Source: Haemophilus sp. (GTDB taxonomy: Bacteria > Pseudomonadota > Gammaproteobacteria > Enterobacterales > Pasteurellaceae). From it: DNA of 6,874 nucleotides. Positions within the stretch are counted from its first letter, which is position 1. Each line of letters begins with the position of its first letter. The notes under the pieces are model-generated. The model had not been told where the DNA came from and did no database searches. It saw only the letters and a program-made list of their open reading frames with translations. The DNA is taken from NCBI GenBank assembly GCA_019423005.1, contig JAHZCF010000033.1:1-6874 (forward strand). The letters run 5' to 3'. This document shows, one piece after another, positions 5,796-6,874 of this stretch. A program made the position numbers and the translations under genes.

Positions 5796-5810
5796 TTAAG
5801 TTAATCTGAC

Positions 5811-5841
5811 AAGGCGGGCAAATTGCTCGCCTTTTGTTTTT
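5811..5841 (+). terminator. Rho-independent terminator after sstT
   Basis: The 9-bp stem 5811-5819 / 5825-5833 (AAGGCGGGC with GCTCGCCTT, one G-U pair) has an AAATT loop and is followed by a T-rich tail (TTGTTTTT). It separates sstT from modF, whose ribosome-binding site begins only a few bases later, so modF expression relies on readthrough or on a promoter I could not identify. Confidence 0.88.
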
Positions 5842-5853
5842 AAAGGAAAGAGA

Positions 5854-6874
5854 ATGACACTTTTAATTCAGCAGGCAAAATTTGAGCTTCATCAAAAACA
5901 AACCTTAAACTTACCGCACTTTGCGATTGAACCACAACAATATTGGGTTGTAGTCGGCAGTAATGGAAGTGGAAAATCGGCGTTTGCTTTAGCATTGCAA
6001 AATGAGTTGCCTCTACAGGAAGGGGGGTATCATAATTCTTTCAAACGTGTTCAATCTTTTTCTTTTGAAAAACAACGTGAAATTCTTGAAGCAACATTAA
6101 AGAATTTAAATAATGATGATACCGACCCCGATTTCTTTGGTAAAACGACAAGCGAAACCATTTTAAATGGCAGCAAGGAGCTGACTTTTTGTGAACAAAT
6201 TGCAGAAAAATTAGGGATTACTTATCTATTAGATCGTTTCTTTATCAAACTTTCCACCGGGGAAACTCGTAAAGTATTATTGGCACAAGCATTATTACAA
6301 AAGCCCGATCTATTAATTTTAGATGAACCTTTTGAAGGGCTAGATCAGCAATCAGTGCAAGATTGGATGGCGATGCTGAACGAACTGAAAAAAGAATGTG
6401 CAATCGTTCTAATCGTTAATCGTCTCGCGGATATTCCAGCACAAGCGACCCATTTAGCTATGTTGGAAAATTTAGAAGTAGTACTAGAAGGTGAACGTCA
6501 ATCCATTGAGCAACAAAGTATTTATCAACAATTAGTTTATGCGGAGCAATCTGTTGATGTGGCTTTGCCAGAACCAGCGTCACCATTACTAAAACTGCCT
6601 GGAAACCAACCGCACTTTGAGCTCCGAAATGTCACGGTTCAGTATGGCGATAAAGTGATTTTGGATCATTTAAACTGGGTTGTTCAACCTCATGAAAATT
6701 GGTGGATTAAAGGACCAAATGGCGCAGGGAAGTCTACTTTACTTTCTTTGATTACAGGCGATCATCCACAAGCCTTTGCGAATCATGTGGCGATCTTTGG
6801 TAAACAACGAGGTTCAGGTGAAACCATTTGGGATATCAAACAAAAGATTGGTTACGTAAGCAGCCAACTGCATT
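5854..6874 (+). CDS. modF: ModF-type ABC protein with two ATPase domains (3' end missing)
   Basis: Cytoplasmic tandem ABC ATPase with no membrane domain, resembling E. coli ModF (PhrA, about 490 residues), which is encoded beside the molybdate uptake genes. 340 residues are visible; the window ends about 50 residues into the second Walker A region. First domain: Walker A GSNGSGKS (35-42), signature LSTGE (133-137) in place of LSGGQ, Walker B LLILDEP (153-159), and Asn189 (VNR) where the H-switch His is usual. Second domain: Walker A GPNGAGKS (287-294), then GDHPQAFAN and GSGETIWDIKQKIGYVSS, stretches nearly shared with E. coli ModF. The start at 5854 has AGGA 6 nt upstream (5844-5847). No mod genes are in the window. 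The exact role of ModF is not settled even in E. coli; the family call is firm. Confidence 0.92.
   Translation, partial: MTLLIQQAKFELHQKQTLNLPHFAIEPQQYWVVVGSNGSGKSAFALALQNELPLQEGGYHNSFKRVQSFSFEKQREILEATLKNLNNDDTDPDFFGKTTSETILNGSKELTFCEQIAEKLGITYLLDRFFIKLSTGETRKVLLAQALLQKPDLLILDEPFEGLDQQSVQDWMAMLNELKKECAIVLIVNRLADIPAQATHLAMLENLEVVLEGERQSIEQQSIYQQLVYAEQSVDVALPEPASPLLKLPGNQPHFELRNVTVQYGDKVILDHLNWVVQPHENWWIKGPNGAGKSTLLSLITGDHPQAFANHVAIFGKQRGSGETIWDIKQKIGYVSSQLH
5913..5921 (-). other. DNA uptake sequence core in modF, domain 1
   Basis: ACCGCACTT is the exact complement of the Haemophilus-type core AAGTGCGGT. It is read within modF as part of Pro-His-Phe (residues 21-23), just before the first ATPase domain. 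Confidence 0.85.
6609..6617 (-). other. DNA uptake sequence core in modF, domain 2
   Basis: ACCGCACTT, again a perfect core on the minus strand, codes for Gln-Pro-His-Phe at the start of the second ATPase domain, the counterpart of the site in the first domain. Confidence 0.85.

Overview
The window looks like a chromosomal segment of a Pasteurellaceae bacterium, most likely Haemophilus or Aggregatibacter. The evidence is four copies of the Haemophilus-type 9-bp DNA uptake sequence core (AAGTGCGGT or its complement), AT-rich codon use, and proteins that closely resemble gamma-proteobacterial families. I cannot name the species from the sequence alone. No tRNA, rRNA, CRISPR array, insertion sequence or phage gene was seen.

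Layout, left to right. (1) Positions 1-3089 hold the end of a pyruvate dehydrogenase operon. The 3' part of aceF (E2, lipoyl acetyltransferase) is followed by complete lpdA (E3, dihydrolipoamide dehydrogenase). Their 91-bp gap carries a perfect 12-bp hairpin without a T-tract and an uptake sequence, and a strong intrinsic terminator closes the operon. (2) Positions 3151-3752 hold a monocistronic gene for a MepS/NlpC-type murein hydrolase lipoprotein. (3) At 3772-3803 a bidirectional terminator containing an uptake sequence separates it from a convergent gene. (4) Positions 3831-4280, minus strand, encode a 149-residue UmuD-like (S24/LexA-fold) protein. Both catalytic positions are substituted and the cleavage segment is missing. 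(5) Its promoter (4335-4364) has a perfect CTGT-N8-ACAG LexA box filling the -35/-10 spacer. (6) An AT-rich intergenic region (4365-4553) leads to sstT (4554-5795, Na+/serine-threonine symporter) with its own terminator. (7) The 5' two thirds of modF (5854 onward), a tandem-ATPase ABC protein, run off the right edge.

Most of the window is core metabolism and housekeeping: E2 and E3 act in one enzyme complex, MepS in cell-wall growth, SstT in amino-acid uptake, and ModF in an ATPase role usually linked to molybdate. The part most worth attention is the stand-alone UmuD-like gene. It appears to be SOS-controlled, yet it lacks the Ser and Lys needed for self-cleavage, has no recognisable cleavage site, and has no umuC beside it. 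It may be a pre-set UmuD-like regulator rather than a RecA-triggered switch. That reading is inference; the substitutions and the operator can be read directly from the sequence.
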